Below the pieces are notes generated by a model that did not search any database, was not told the DNA's origin, and worked only from the letters and a program-made list of their open reading frames with translations. A stretch of 64,000 bases of DNA from Hedera helix (lineage: Eukaryota; Streptophyta; Magnoliopsida; Apiales; Araliaceae): assembly GCA_947179155.2 (NCBI GenBank), contig OX359266.1:44529539-44593538 (forward strand), written 5' to 3'. Position numbers and translations under genes: made by a program. Shown here piece after piece: positions 47,248 to 60,203 of this stretch (position 1 is the stretch's first letter; every line of letters begins with the position of its first letter).

Positions 47248-47792
47248 TGTTAACGCCAAATTTTGTAGCACCCATTTAAACCACAAAATAACGAATGAAA
47301 TCAAACGCCAAACACAATTAATTCAGAGAAATTACTGTAAAGACACAAGAGATTTACGTGGAAACCCAAATCGGGAAAAAATCACGGGAAAAGAGAATAA
47401 TTCACTAAAATGATGATGGTGTTTACAGATTTCTCTGGTAGTAGAGAGCTTATATGCTGGAAAATTGGTTCTGTTTTTATAAGTAAGTAATCAGTCGTTC
47501 AGTAGTCTTTTTTCTTTCCTGTCGTTTCCCTTTTATATGCCCATGCAGCCATAATTGCCAGCATTAATCAACCAAATAAACGTCTCTCTTTCAAACAACC
47601 GTTATTCCCAAGCAGTCTCTTCATATTCCAAGTAGGCTGACTTTTCTTCTTCCAAACAACCCATCCGTCCAAATGAGGAGTCCAATAACTAAATCTGCCA
47701 AGCCCAACCTAGTAATTAACATGGACCAACTGAATAATCTAATATGGGCCAACCCGAACCCGGGCCCGGGCCCAAACTATCTCAGCCCAGCA
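47248..47792 (-). repeat. Tat element 5' LTR
   Basis: 545 bp, TGTTAACGCC to CAGCCCAGCA in plus coordinates. It is 6 bp longer than the 3' LTR because of an extra GGGCCC. The GCCAT target duplication follows at 47793-47797. Confidence 0.93.
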
Positions 47793-47797
47793 GCCAT

Positions 47798-50700
47798 AAA
47801 ATTGTTTGTTTAAGAACATGGGTGGGTAATTCGATGGAGGATTTCTCACTTTGGCAATAAGTCATAAGTCATCGAAGAGAAAAAGAAGAAAGGAGCTTAT
47901 TCTGTGTTTGAATTCAAGAAATAAAATAGATAAAAGAATAAAATAAGACAAAAATAAAATGAAGAGTAGAATAATTTATTTCACTCTATCTGTAATGAGT
48001 CATTTTATACTCTCTTTTAAAAAATAAATTCATAAATTTAGGAGAAATAAAAATTATCAATTTTATTTTAATAGAATAACAAAACATAATTTATTTATTT
48101 TATAAAAATAAATTATTATATTCTCACATTCATTCTTTCGATCGAAATATGATATTAAACTTTGAAAAATCAGAGAATAGAGGGCAGCTTGATCTTTATT
48201 AGGCACATGCGCGAATCACTACTTAGTTTATTTATTGGAATAAAGAAAAGTATCTTAGAGGAGAAAGAAAAGTAGCTTAGAGGACATAGTAATATAATCT
48301 TCATAGTACCACGTGTCTTTCTCTTTGTTGGATTGGGGAAGGCAAAAAGAAAGTACGGCTTAATTGTGTCGTCAAAACTAATTAATATTTGTGTCCTTGG
48401 ATATATATTAGGAGAAATTAAAGAATAACTGTCATAAATTAGAACCTAATCCAATTTTATTTTTTATTTTTTTATGTGTAGTTATTGCGATTAAAAAAAG
48501 AAAGAAAGTCACGTGAAAAATGAGATAGAAACACTCTTATATTTAAGGATTTGTAGCTATTGCAAAGAAAATATTTATTTATATTTTAGGAATACCTTGT
48601 TAGCCGTGACCACAAAAAGTTTATATTTTACCCCTAGGAGAAAAATAAATTGAAAATAATTGAATAATCGACCAAGTTGAATTAAACTGAACTGAATCAA
48701 ACTGAAAAATATAAAATTAATAAACCGAAAATAAATAAATAAAATAAACCGAAAATATAGCGATCGGTTTCGGTTTAAATACTAAAATCACCGAAACCGT
48801 TCGAACCGAAATATTAAATTATTTTTTCAATGTTAAGTATTTCGAAAAATACTCGTTAATAAATGTTTAATTATGATTGGAACACTAGAAAGAAAATTTG
48901 AACTCCCGTTTCATATTATGATGAAATGAATCTTGTATGTTTTTTTTCTCTTTATAAATTGAAATTAGATAGTCATGTAAATACTATTTTGCAGCCTTGT
49001 CTTATTGTTTGTACATTTAAACAACAATTTGATATATGAATGAAAAAGATCATGTCCTTATTGTTGAAAATAATTTTAAATCAAATATTTTAACATTACA
49101 AAGATATATACTAACTTTTTTCTTTATGTTTAAGTTTTATAATCGATTAAATAGATAATCAAATAAACCGATAACTAATTACGGAGTAAAAATTTGAATG
49201 ATTTTAATTTTTAATTTTTTATAATCAATTTAAATAATTTAATTATTTTTTTACACATTAAACCGAGTATTATACACCCCTACTTGACCCTCTTGAACAA
49301 ACTCCACAAGTAGAATTGAGTTTCTTCAATCAAGGAAACATAACATTAACATCTTGTTGTTGGTAGAAATACAAGGATACTCATGATCCATAAAAACGAT
49401 GCAGGTAACGTGTTTCTTGTGGATGATAATGATTTGACTAACAAATTAACAACAATTATTTAATAATTTTGAAACAAGTATCACATAATATCATATATTA
49501 TTTATGTATTATTATTTTAATAACGATGCAGGTAACGTGTTTCTTGTGGATGATAATGATTTGACTAACAAATTAACAACTAATTATTTAATAATTTTGA
49601 AACAAGTATCACATAATATCTTATATTATTTATGTATTATTATTTTAATATTTAAAATAAAATAATTTATTTTAAATTAAGTATTAAAATAATAATATAT
49701 GAATAATATGAGATACCATATGACAAATATCACATAAATATTTAATAATTTTTCCACAGTAGACCTAGCTATTTCTCTCCGTGCGTCGAACTTGAAAACA
49801 TGTTTTTTTTATTGTAATAATTTAAATTTGTAAAGTACTCCGTAGCTGCCATTTCTTTGAGTGTCACTGTAACGTAATGTTTTGGAAGAACGAAAATAAA
49901 TCGTCCTACATGCATATTGTGTGTAAAAGTAGGCCCAATTTTATAAGAAGAAATATAAATACATAATAATTAAATATTATATTAAATATTATATTTATTT
50001 ATATTATTAAAAAATAAAATATAATAGTAAAATTTATGTTATGTTTTTTTTTAATAATATAAATAAATATAATATTTGAATGTTATATATATAGACTTGT
50101 TTATTTTATAATATAAAGGAATCATGTCACTATACAATGTTTGTACAAATATTATAGTGTACCAAATCAGAGTTACATTGTTAAAATGAGATAACCCACT
50201 CTATTTAAATACATTAGTTAAAAAGTGATCCCTACAACTTTAAGCTAACATAAATATTATCTAAATTATGATGGAGCAAACGAGATTTTTAAAAAAAAAT
50301 TTAAAGCTTCGCTGTTTTAAAAATGTAAATTTTTTTATTTTGGGATGAATATGATGTAACATTATTTTTCTTCTTTGTTTGTAACAAGAACTGGATTTTA
50401 GGTTATAAAAGAATGTACAACTCATTGATAAGCTTAAATTATCAGACAACATTTTCAAGCTCAAATGCTCGATCAATAAAAATGGTGATCTAATCATCAT
50501 GCAAGGCCATATAAGAGGATTAAAGATTCTCTTTTTGGCTAGGAAAGTAAATTATACTTAAATTTCCACTTAATTTCTCACCCAAGCATAGAAATGTGAG
50601 ATTTAGGACTATCAATATCAGTTATGCTTGTCTATAAAAAAGATACTTGAGATTGAACTATTTATATTAATTTAATATAATTTTGAATTATTTCAAGTAA

Positions 50701-51749
50701 TCAATTATATACGAGGGAGATTTACCGACCAATATCAATAATTAATTCTATCTTCCCCTTGTAATCTTTACTGGGTTTGGAATTTCCGTCCCTATACCAA
50801 AAAAAAAAACAAAGAAGAAGAAAAATTGCACTACGTATAGATCTCGGGTTGATTCAGAGTGTGGTAGCAGACAAAGGGTAAGGTTTCATCCCTAAATCCA
50901 AAGCCAATCTCCGTCGCCGCCGTCCACCAACTCTCCTCATCTTGCCTGGATTCAAAATCAATTAAAATTTTAACCCAAAATTCTCTCATTACAGATCGAC
51001 CACTTTTGGGTTTCAAGAATAGATGAATAAGAGGGCAAAGATGAAGACGAGTACGCACCAGAAATGAACAACATGACGGAGATTGCATGCAGTGGCTCCA
51101 CTGTTGCCGGCGAACTCTAAAGCCGAGAATGAATAGATCATTTGATCCGTTCAATTGATTTGGGCTTTTGGGTTCCTAAGTTTTGTTTTTGAAGTACTTA
51201 TTTACTTCAAAATATTATTTAGTTTTTTCTTTTGAAATACTCCTTATTTAAGTAATAATTAGTTTTAGTTATTGTATAGTTTTAATAGTATTTAGCTTTA
51301 CTAGTTAATATTTATTATATTCATTTAATTACTAGGGTTAAGTTAATTATTCTAATTAAAATAAAAGTATTTCACAATAAGAATAAGTAAATGTATTTTT
51401 TTCAAGTTACATATTTTATGTGCATAAAAATGACATATACTATTGGTATGTATAAGAAAAGTCAATGAGTAGTCAAATATTATTAAAATCATGTATAACT
51501 GACACATGGCGTATTTCGAACGGAAGTTGATCAGATTAGTCAAAAGAAAGTATAATTATTTTTTTAATATACTTTGAGATAGCAATCGACGATAATCATA
51601 CAAATTCATTTCGACGTATATTTGAGAGAACAGTTTGGTCATTTATCCTAATTAGTTTCAGCTGAAACAAAAGGCCCAAAATATTTTTTTTTTATCAAAG
51701 TTTGGGCCGAACCACTGTAAGACTAGGTTGGAAAATAGGTTTTAAATTT
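47798..51749. other. AT-rich intergenic stretch, copy B
   Basis: Counterpart of 2844-6412, with no supported gene. A 127-bp unit starting AACGATGCAGGTAACGTG is tandemly duplicated (49395-49521, 49522-49648); copy A has it once. Positions about 49698-49958 are absent from copy A and sit between ATATA strings. A 107-codon minus-strand frame at 50831-51154 is broken in copy A and unlike any known family. Confidence 0.5.
49395..49648. repeat. 127-bp tandem duplication, copy B only
   Basis: Two adjacent units begin AACGATGCAGGTAACGTG. Copy A has one unit near 4438-4560, so this arose after the segmental duplication. Confidence 0.9.
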
Positions 51750-51935
51750 TCTGTAACAAAATTTTTTTATATCTCTGTTACGAGACTTATAGCGACCATT
51801 TTTAAAGTTTATGGCGATAATTTGTCTCGTCGCCATAAAATAGAACTACGATGACGGGACAAATCGTTGTCATAGACCCTAAAAAATATCGTTATAGACC
51901 TTATAATAGAGATACAAGGAAAATTTGTTATAGTG
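51750..51935. mobile_element. CACTA-like miniature element, copy B
   Basis: Counterpart of 6413-6599, with the right end GTTATAGTG kept and a few substitutions inside. Confidence 0.45.
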
Positions 51936-52211
51936 AATTTAGTCCCCGGATAATATACCTATTTTCTGGTCCAAAAGTTAGTGGTTGATCCAATAACAAA
52001 ATCTCTCTCTTAATTCTTTTTAGACGGTAGATAGAGAGAAATATTTATCCAAAAAAGAAACAAGATAACAACGAGATTTCTTCATCGATGCTGTTCTGAT
52101 TTACAAATATTATCTGATCAATTGGTTTCCACTATCGTGGAAAAGGGCCCAAATATATCTAAATCTACATTAGTTGTTGGGCTTTGAAGTTACCTCTCTT
52201 GATGTTCTATC

Positions 52212-52577
52212 TAGGCTTGTTCAAAAACTAGTATATATTTGTTTTTCAGTACCGGTTTTGATACCGACTTTTTATGGTTCCGTAAATACCGAGTCGTACC
52301 GGTTGTACCAATTTTTTTTATAATAAATAATAATAATAATAATAATTATTATTATTATTATTATTATTATAATAGAAATGATAATTATTATAATAAAAAT
52401 AATAAAAATAAAAATAATAAAAATATTAATTTTTGATTTTTAATCGATTTTTACCGGTACCGAACTGGCTAACCGATTCGGTATACCGGTAGAACCGGTA
52501 CCGGTTTCAGTTGTTGAAATTTGATTAATTTCGGTACTGGCCCGATTCGGGCCGAAAAAATCGGTTGAACACTCCTA
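52212..52577. mobile_element. hAT-like MITE, copy B (internally deleted)
   Basis: Same ends as 6959-7396. The 8-bp flanks are GTTCTATC and GTTCTACC, seven of eight matching. About 100 bp near the left end are missing compared with copy A, and the internal AT microsatellite is longer. Confidence 0.6.
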
Positions 52578-52585
52578 GTTCTACC

Positions 52586-54916
52586 CCTTCCTCTCGCCTT
52601 GCCTTACTTTCGAGTCTAAACTATTGGATGGCTTTGATTCATGGTAGTGGATTAATTATTTTTTTTTACTAAATTTAATTTGTTAACCCTTCAAACCACC
52701 AATTTTAACTGGTAAAGATTTTGATTAAAAAGAATTGTATTTATACAGTTAAGAATTGCAATTGTATAATATTTGCGTAATCAATGTTGATACAATTCAT
52801 TTTTATAGACAACCTGAATAAAATATATCCACGTTAAACTGTTTAGAATCCAAACGATCTCACATTAACAACATGACCAAAATATATATGTTGACCTAAC
52901 ATTCATAGGTTAATGTTCACATGACGCATTTGAGTTGCAGTATATTTAGGCTACTTTTGGACCGAAAGAAAAAAATAGAGGAAGGAATGAAATAATTTTT
53001 TAATATTTCAAAGACAGATTTGGATATAAATATATATACACACACATACACACATATGATTTAATTTATTTATTTTATTTTATTTTTATTACTTTTATCG
53101 AGTATGCCTTAAGTATATAATTCTATTTCATGCATGCATGTATAATAATATTGTAAATATAATTGAAATTAGAAAAAAAAATTCACAAAAAAACTTGCAA
53201 AGTGCTGTAGTGATTTAAATTTTCATGGGGATTGATATGGTTATTAGGATTTAATCCTCGTGGAGAATGGTGAATGAGGAATATTTATACCACCAGGGAA
53301 GGGATGTGATGTGCAATCCCCGCCTACCTCCCGTCCCGTCTCATTACCATTCCTACATTTATGATTTAATCTAAGACACAATCACTCAAAAAATAAGTAA
53401 TTGAAAACTAAAAGACACGTGATATTCATTAAATTGTGGTTAATCTTGCATATTTAATATATTTATTAATATGTCGCACACATTCTACAATAATTAACAT
53501 ATCAAATATCGGTTTATATAGCAACTAAAACCCTTATTACTCTAATATGGATTCAAACATGAGACCCAAAATATTAGATAAATTTAAAATTGGAATGATA
53601 AAATAAATCACAAATCCCAAATACACAACACTTGGGCTACTGTTAAGACTTTCGACTTCTCTGTTCTGACGGTTATTGTTCGAACCCGTTGAAGTATGAG
53701 TCCATCCTAACATATTGAAATGAATCTTATTTTACCATCTCTTACATGGAATGAAAATTAAAAGAATGAAATAAGTTTTCATTCAATTGAAATAGTTTAT
53801 CTACCAAAATAATTATCAAATACAATATTTTTTATTTATTTTTTTCCATTTCATTTTTTCAATATGAACTTGGCATTAATTTTTAAGTTGTACAAGGGCT
53901 CAAGCGAAATGACCGTTCCCTTTTATTGTGTATTTAACACATGGTTTATTCCTTTCTCTTCAAGCTTTTCTCTTTCCTTTATCCTAATTGTTCCCTTGAC
54001 TACGTGTCTTCCCTTTTCGTTGTTAAGCTGACCACCGGCCATGTTGTTAACATTTACCAATTCATCTCCCATATACGTACCTAGTTTCCATCTTTCATAA
54101 TCAAACACCCAACTGACTAGTTTCCATCTTTCACATTCAAACACCCAACGGACAATATATATATTATTGTACCTTCTCCTTATTATTATTATTATTATTA
54201 TTATTTATTTATTTATTTTATGAAAACACTAAAATTTTGCATTGAGTTTAGATTAACCTATGCACGTTAGTTTGACGCACCACCGCTTTGATCCCCAAAA
54301 ACCATTTGCATTCATTTAATATAGCAAGAAGAAAGAGTACTTATTGTTCAACCTCACCAAAAAGAGTACGATAATGTTTTTTGCATGCAGAAAATGAGAT
54401 AATTTCGCATGAACAATAACTTTCAAAGAGGTTGCGTATGACTCCAAAGTTGAAAAAATAAATCTCATGTGTAAACGTGTATTGTCATGACCAATTTGAG
54501 TTTATATATATATATATATATATATATTAAATTATCTCACGTATTCCGATAAGAGATTGGAATACTGTTCCATAACATGAACTTAGTTGAACAGTTTAAT
54601 TTAGATACTCATTGTACGTTTATAATATTTATAGGTTTTTTACATATATATTAAATAATAATAAGAATAATTAATTTGAAAAATGATCAATTTGACTATA
54701 AAAGTTAATGAATGATGTAGCAAACATAGAACGCTTCATTAAAAAATATCATTTTAGGTTCCAAATTATCTTGAGTCATCCCTGGATTTGGGGGACACTT
54801 TTGTCATTGCCTAAGCCCAAAAGTTCAGTTGTTGATTACAAGATTAATTCTTTGTCATAATATTAACTTTGGACTAGTTAGGATAACTTGCTGATGTTAA
54901 GATCTTCATGGAGCCA
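52586..54916. other. Intergenic stretch, copy B, up to the CYP79 promoter
   Basis: Counterpart of 7405-10190. It keeps the 36-bp tandem repeat (54079-54151). Near 54492 it lacks the 469 bp that hold the Stowaway-like MITE in copy A. No gene is supported. Confidence 0.5.
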
Positions 54917-54926
54917 CTATATAATA
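54917..54926 (+). promoter_or_regulatory. TATA box, CYP79 copy B
   Basis: CTATATAATA, identical to copy A and about 100 bp upstream of the ATG at 55022. Confidence 0.5.
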
Positions 54927-55021
54927 ACATGAACTTAGATGAACAAGGCACAACACAAAGTAACAAATATTGAAATTTAATTTTGAGAGCGAGATATCTA
55001 AACTTGCAGTACTCGAGCAGA

Positions 55022-57146
55022 ATGGAAAACAAGTCCATACCTGATCAATCCTCGATTTTTATTGATATGGGGATGGGACTTTATTTTCCATCAAATTTAT
55101 TAGCCTATTTCTCTTTTCTTCTCATCACTTTGATTTTTCCACTCGTGATGAAATACAAAACGCTGAAAAAGAAAAGCACCAAAGTTTCAACTCCTCCGGG
55201 CCCAACAGCTTTGCCCTACCTGGGATGCCTTCCGCAAATGCTCATGAACAAGCCTACTTTTCGATGGATACATAGGCTTATGGACGAAATGAACACCGAA
55301 ATACTCTGCATACGCCTCGGAAGAACCAACGTTTATGCCGTGACAAATCCCGAAATCGCCTGCGAGTTCTTGAAGCGAAACGATGCTATTTTCGCTTCAA
55401 GGCCTATTTGCATGGCCGCTGATGTCACTGCTGACGGTTACTTGACAGCGGCTCTCGGTCCTTTTGGGGAACAATGGAAGAAAATGAGGAGAATTCTCTC
55501 TTCTGAGCTGTTTTCATCATCAAGACACCGGTGGATGCATAGCAAACGAGTTGAAGAAGCAGATCACCTCATTCGATACGTCTATAACCAAGGCGGCATA
55601 GTGAATGTGAGGGTGGCTGCGCAGCATTATTGTGGGAATGTGATAAGAAAGATGATATTCGGAACTAGGTTTTTTGGGGAGGGAATGGAAGATGGTGGAC
55701 CGGGTGGTGAAGAAGTAGAGCATATCGCCGCCCTGTTTACCATTCTTAGCTACCTCTATTCTTTCTGTGTATCTGATTATTTCCCATTTTTGAGAGGTTT
55801 TGATTTAGACGGGCATGAAAAGATCATAGAAAAGGCTGTTAATAGTGTGAGGAAATACCAAGATCCCTTAATAGACGAGAGGGTTCAATTATGGGAAAAT
55901 GGTATTAGGAATCGAGAAGAGGACTTGCTTGACGTACTCATCAGCCTCAAGGATGGGAATGGCAACTGAGTTTTGTCCACACAAGAAATAAAGGCTCAAA
56001 TTGTTGTAAGACTCTCCCTCTCTCACAGAGGCCCCTGCCCTCTCCCATTGATTTTAATTTATAGTTGGACCACTGCAGTTTTGAACTGTGAGGTGTCCAA
56101 CATGCAACTCCATGCAAAATTAGTAACCTAATTTCATAAAATGCAATTATATATAATCCGGCCTGTCTATACTATACTAAACATGTTATTTGCCCATTCT
56201 GGTAAAAATTTAATTCATTGACACATGCGATATTAAGATTGTCATGATCTCACTGTCCGTAATTCATGCAAGTATATGAAAATTAAATTAAATTCATAGA
56301 ATGCAATTATTTTCTCTCTCTAACTCACACACGCACACACATATATTGGATAAAGATTCAAAGTTAATGTTGGTTGTACTCTGTTCGCTAAACAATTGAA
56401 CGGATGATATTTATAACTATCATCTGGTTTGGCATCTCCGCCAAATAATTTGGTCAGAGGCTAGTTTAAAAATTGTTTCAAGCTAAGTGGTTTCCAAAAT
56501 TCACCACTTGCAGGAGATTATGATTGCAACAGTGGACAATCCATCAAATGCCGTTGAATGGGCAATTGCTGAGATGATAAATCGACCTGAGACACTGGAA
56601 AGGGCCACAATTGAACTAGACACTGTGGTTGGAAGGGACAGACTTGTCCAAGAATCCGATATCCCACACCTGAATTACGTCAAGGCCTGCGCCAGAGAGT
56701 CCTTCCGCCTCCACCCTATTGCACCCTTTAACGTTCCTCATGTGTCCATCGCGGACTGCACTGTCGCCGGATACTTCATCCCGGAGGGAAGTCACGTGCT
56801 GCTCAGCCGCCCTGGCATCGGGCGTAACCCTAAAGCTTGGGACGAGCCACTCAAGTTCAAGCCTGAGCGCCACCTCAACGGGTGTAGCTCCAATGTGGTG
56901 CTTTCTGATCCTGAACTGAAAATATTTTCGTTTAGTACCGGAAGGCGTGGTTGTCCCGGCGTGACTCTAGGGTCTACCATGACTACTATGCTGTTGGCTA
57001 GGCTTCTTCAAGCATTCACTTGGAGTGTACCTCCCAATGTGTTCAAAATTGAACTCACCGAGTCAAAGTGTGATCTTTTTCTAGCTAAGCCGTTGCTTGC
57101 ACTTGCTAAGCCACGTTTGGCTCCAAATGTTTATGCTGCAGCTTAG
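55022..57146 (+). pseudogene. CYP79-family cytochrome P450, copy B, with a nonsense codon
   Basis: Same gene structure as copy A: exons 55022-56005 and 56514-57146, intron 56006-56513, same splice sites. One base change turns codon 316 (AGA in copy A) into TGA at 55967-55969. The product would stop after 315 residues, before the I-helix, ExxR and the heme Cys, so it cannot be a working P450. Otherwise the reading frame is undamaged. Hand comparison with copy A gives 13 coding differences: five silent, seven amino-acid changes and the stop. The amino-acid changes include Arg216 here versus Ser in copy A, Lys271 versus Asn, Ala436 versus Ser and Thr479 versus Asn. The excess of replacement changes suggests relaxed constraint in at least one copy. 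A sequencing error at the stop cannot be excluded from this sequence alone. Confidence 0.9.
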
Positions 57147-57529
57147 TTAATTGAGGATTACTTGATTATGTCCTTTTGTATCTTTGTGGTTTAATTGTAA
57201 GAAATAACTATGCATCTACACGTGTGTACTGTAACACTGTTTCTCGAATATGACAATTACATTCAGGGCCTAAATTATCTTATTTCTCTAACAGGCATAT
57301 CTAGGATTTACAAATTATCCGAGTGATTATTTTTCTTGCTCGGAAAAGTCTCTTATGCCTTTCACTGCCTTTCTAACAAAAACATTAAGGCTACCTTACT
57401 ACTCATATGAGTCATATTTAAGGGACTAAAATTTAGATTTAGGGAATATCCATAGTTATCAAGATATAGTTTGTTGTACTGCAATTGTAGCCATCATATC
57501 TGATCATAATCTTCTCCTCTTCCTTTTTG
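57147..57529. other. 3' flank of CYP79 copy B
   Basis: Counterpart of 12421-12838. No separate feature is recognised. Confidence 0.5.
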
Positions 57530-57790
57530 GTTGCTTATGTTATATATGAATACTTGCTCTCTTTGAAGGGAACAGTGGAAGGGACCCAAATTGTATTCCT
57601 CAATTTCTTCAACCAGAGCAGTTTTATTGCTTGGGACGTCTTGAAATTGACTTGTGATGTATATCTGAAAATAGCTGGACACTTCGGCATAGGGCTTGTG
57701 GCTAGAGAAAGTTAAGGCTTAGTAGTGGGAGTTGGGGCTGATTGTATACAAAGCAAATTTGTTTGCGTCGAAACCATATCTTGAAGTTTT
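57530..57790 (+). pseudogene. RNase H-like relic, N-terminal part, copy B
   Basis: The plus-strand frame 57527-57715 includes LKLTCDVYLKIAGHFGIGLV, matching the start of RVT_3-type RNase H domains with its first acidic residue. A TAA follows ARES, then more domain-like sequence (GLVVGVGADC). It is fuller than copy A, which lost about 31 bp here. Confidence 0.55.
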
Positions 57791-58751
57791 TTCTACACAG
57801 AAAAACTGAAACACCGTCTTATTTGTAGTTGTTTGAGCTATTAATCTATTGTATCAAAAAATATATATTTTCATTACCTGGAATATGCCACTTGTAAACA
57901 TGTAAATTGTGATTATTGTGTATATAAAATGAAATTCAATTATTGTGTTCATCAATTTAGTCCATCCTAAAAGCTTCTTTAGCCTGGCATATTTTGTGAA
58001 TGTTTGGTAATATTTAGTGCCTATTAGTGGACATGGTTATTGATATATTTATATTAATTGATATGTTTATATTAAGTGTATGCGATCACGATCAAGTGAG
58101 CATTACACGGTTAAGCTTCCTGAATTATGGATCTTTTTTAAGAATGTAAAGGAAAAGAAAATGAGAAAATTAAGTGTAGTGCATGTTGCATAAAGATACT
58201 TCTTGATATATATATATATAAGGTCAGCACTTAATTGATGTTATATTTAAAACATAGCAATTTTCAATTGTTTGTGCACCTATTGGTATTAACACTTTTG
58301 ATTAAATATCATCATTTAGTAGAAGCCACAATTTAAATGAGAGTGTGCATGAATGTAATTGCCACCAACCAATTCGTTGTTCATTACGCTCAGACACATA
58401 AATCAAGTTAATTCTTTAGATAGTTACACATGACCGAATCTCAGGAAGATCAAAGCCTAAAATAAAGAGAAAGCGACCTGTAAGAAGGATGTATTATACC
58501 ATTTAGAAATTCTGACATTCATAAATTGAGTTCAGGGCCAGACACTCACCCTGGATGGCAAAACCACAGTACATATATCACTTGTTTGCACCCATATCAA
58601 AATCATATCTGCCAATTCCAAATCAAAAGACAAATGATTTCAGAACACTTAACAAACTGATCCAAAGTTTACAAGAGAAAAAAAAATACATGACAGCGTC
58701 TGCTGTCTTAATATGGGTTCTATTTTAGGGGCAGGCATTGATAGATTTCAA
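57791..58751. other. Spacer between the RNase H relic parts, copy B
   Basis: Non-coding, AT-rich, colinear with 13061-14002. Confidence 0.4.
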
Positions 58752-59070
58752 TAAAATTTAGATGTGGAGTGTGAAGCTATTGTGATTCTTAGTCCTTCGT
58801 GTTTTGTTAAAGAGTGTGGTTTTCAAAAAAATTTGGTGGAAAGTGATTTTATTAGACGGTTCACCCATGCTAGTGTTGAACAATCTTATTTGACCTCCAT
58901 CGTCCATGATTGTACCGTGTTGGTTGGTGATTTTGAGTACGTGATTTTTTCTCATGTTTGTAGAACAGCTAATAGGGTAGCTAAGTCTTGCCGAGTTAGC
59001 TCAGGCGTTCGATTTTCATGTTCCTATTTTGTTGGTTGGAAGATACTTATCCTAGAGTTCTTCCTTTGAT
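58752..59070 (+). pseudogene. RNase H-like relic, C-terminal part, copy B
   Basis: An open 101-codon frame (58764-59069) holds ECGFQKNLVESDF and FSHVCRTANRVAKSC, the later RNase H motifs. Two stops present in copy A are sense codons here, so copy B is closer to the ancestral state. It still lacks any intact upstream RT and is a remnant. Confidence 0.55.
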
Positions 59071-59425
59071 TGTTTCGGATATTTTAAAATAATAAAATTA
59101 TTTAGTCTTATGACTGTTTATCAACAAAAAAAAGAAGAAGCTACAACTAAACCAAGACAAAAATCTCTTTAGCCAATATTGAAAGCGCTTTCACCTATAG
59201 ACCCATAATTCCAAACCTTGCCAAGATTCAGAAGTTCATTCCCTTATATGGACTCCGACAAGTTATTTTTAAGAACCATCAATGTACAATAAGTAAGTTC
59301 ATACCTCTGAAATTTATGATCCATGAAAGTAAAATTTAAACCAATCTATAAACAACTCTAATACTTAAAAAGAGCACATAAACACTCTTACAGTAATATA
59401 TGCACAATTATCAACTTATGCACCC

Positions 59426-60203
59426 TTAAAAATGCTCACTAATAAAATAGTAATCACACGAATATGAAGGAAGGAAATCATTCTTCACATTCAAGTTAAT
59501 ATTTTCATAATAACTCTCTTGTGTCTCATGAAAAATAGGTGGGACTTGTTCCATCTTACCTATCTTCCTTTTATCAAGAGGACGCCCCTTGCATCGGTTC
59601 TTTTTCAACGAAAATAAGTCTTAGCTTACAATATTTAAGCCGTTATTTCATATTCGCATTTGACTTTTGAATAGGTAGGTTTTTTTCACAAACTCCATCC
59701 TTCGTATTCCATTCCACCTTCAGTTCAAGAAGTTGATCTATAAGTTGGTCACATCTTTCTTGAGTGTCATATGTGATGTCCACAACATCGAAAAAAATAT
59801 TGCACACCTTGTCATATCTCTGTCCCGATTCCGTGTATTTTCAAACATTATAAGTGACTTTAGCTTTAGTATGATGATGCTTTATGTCCTTCCTCTACCT
59901 CCTCAAAATGTATTTCGTTGGAACAGTAAATTGAATATGAACCTTTCAAAATGAAGTTACCTTAACTATATGCTTACATAAAATTCTTCGAAATTCGAAC
60001 AATTTACAGTTACACCTCACATCAAATTCATATTTATCTTCCCTTTCGGTGAAGCAAACTTTGAAGTTCACAAATTTTGAATGATTTTTTTTTCTCCAAA
60101 GTAACAAATGTGACCATCCCAAATTTGGGCCCATGCAGCTCAAACTTGAGTCGTCAAAATACACAACAACTATTATAATAAAGTACAACGTACTATAATA
60201 CAA
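59426..60203 (-). pseudogene. FAR1-related (FRS) pseudogene, C-terminal part, copy B
   Basis: It shows the same SWIM finger (CNCKLFEF ... ILCKH), the same Trp-to-stop after VPTKYILRR and the same basic C-terminus (CKGRPLDKRKIG) as copy A. Shared damage shows that the gene decayed before the duplication. Confidence 0.7.

Larger units (their letters stand above)
32656..47792 (-). mobile_element. Ty3/gypsy Tat-lineage LTR retrotransposon (with a nested element)
   Basis: The element is complete end to end: LTRs at 32656-33194 and 47248-47792, target duplication GCCAT on both sides (32651-32655 and 47793-47797), a polypurine tract, a primer binding site, gag, pol, and an antisense extra gene. Reading the minus strand the order is 5' LTR, primer site, gag, protease, RT, RNase H, a second plant-type RNase H, integrase, antisense ORF, 3' LTR, which is the Tat arrangement. 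The LTRs differ by about five substitutions and one GGGCCC indel. It now cannot move by itself: the RT core is deleted, the integrase frame is broken, and another element sits in gag-pol. It lies in copy B; copy A keeps the empty site. Confidence 0.92.

Noticed and set aside
50831..51154. 107-codon minus-strand frame in copy B
   Set aside because: The copy A equivalent (about 5500-5820) is broken by base changes, and the protein matches no family; there is no sign of coding constraint.
54983..55021. Upstream extension of the CYP79 copy B frame
   Set aside because: The frame is open above the ATG only because TAG became CGA in copy B. The extension starts at a TTG, and copy A has a stop there.
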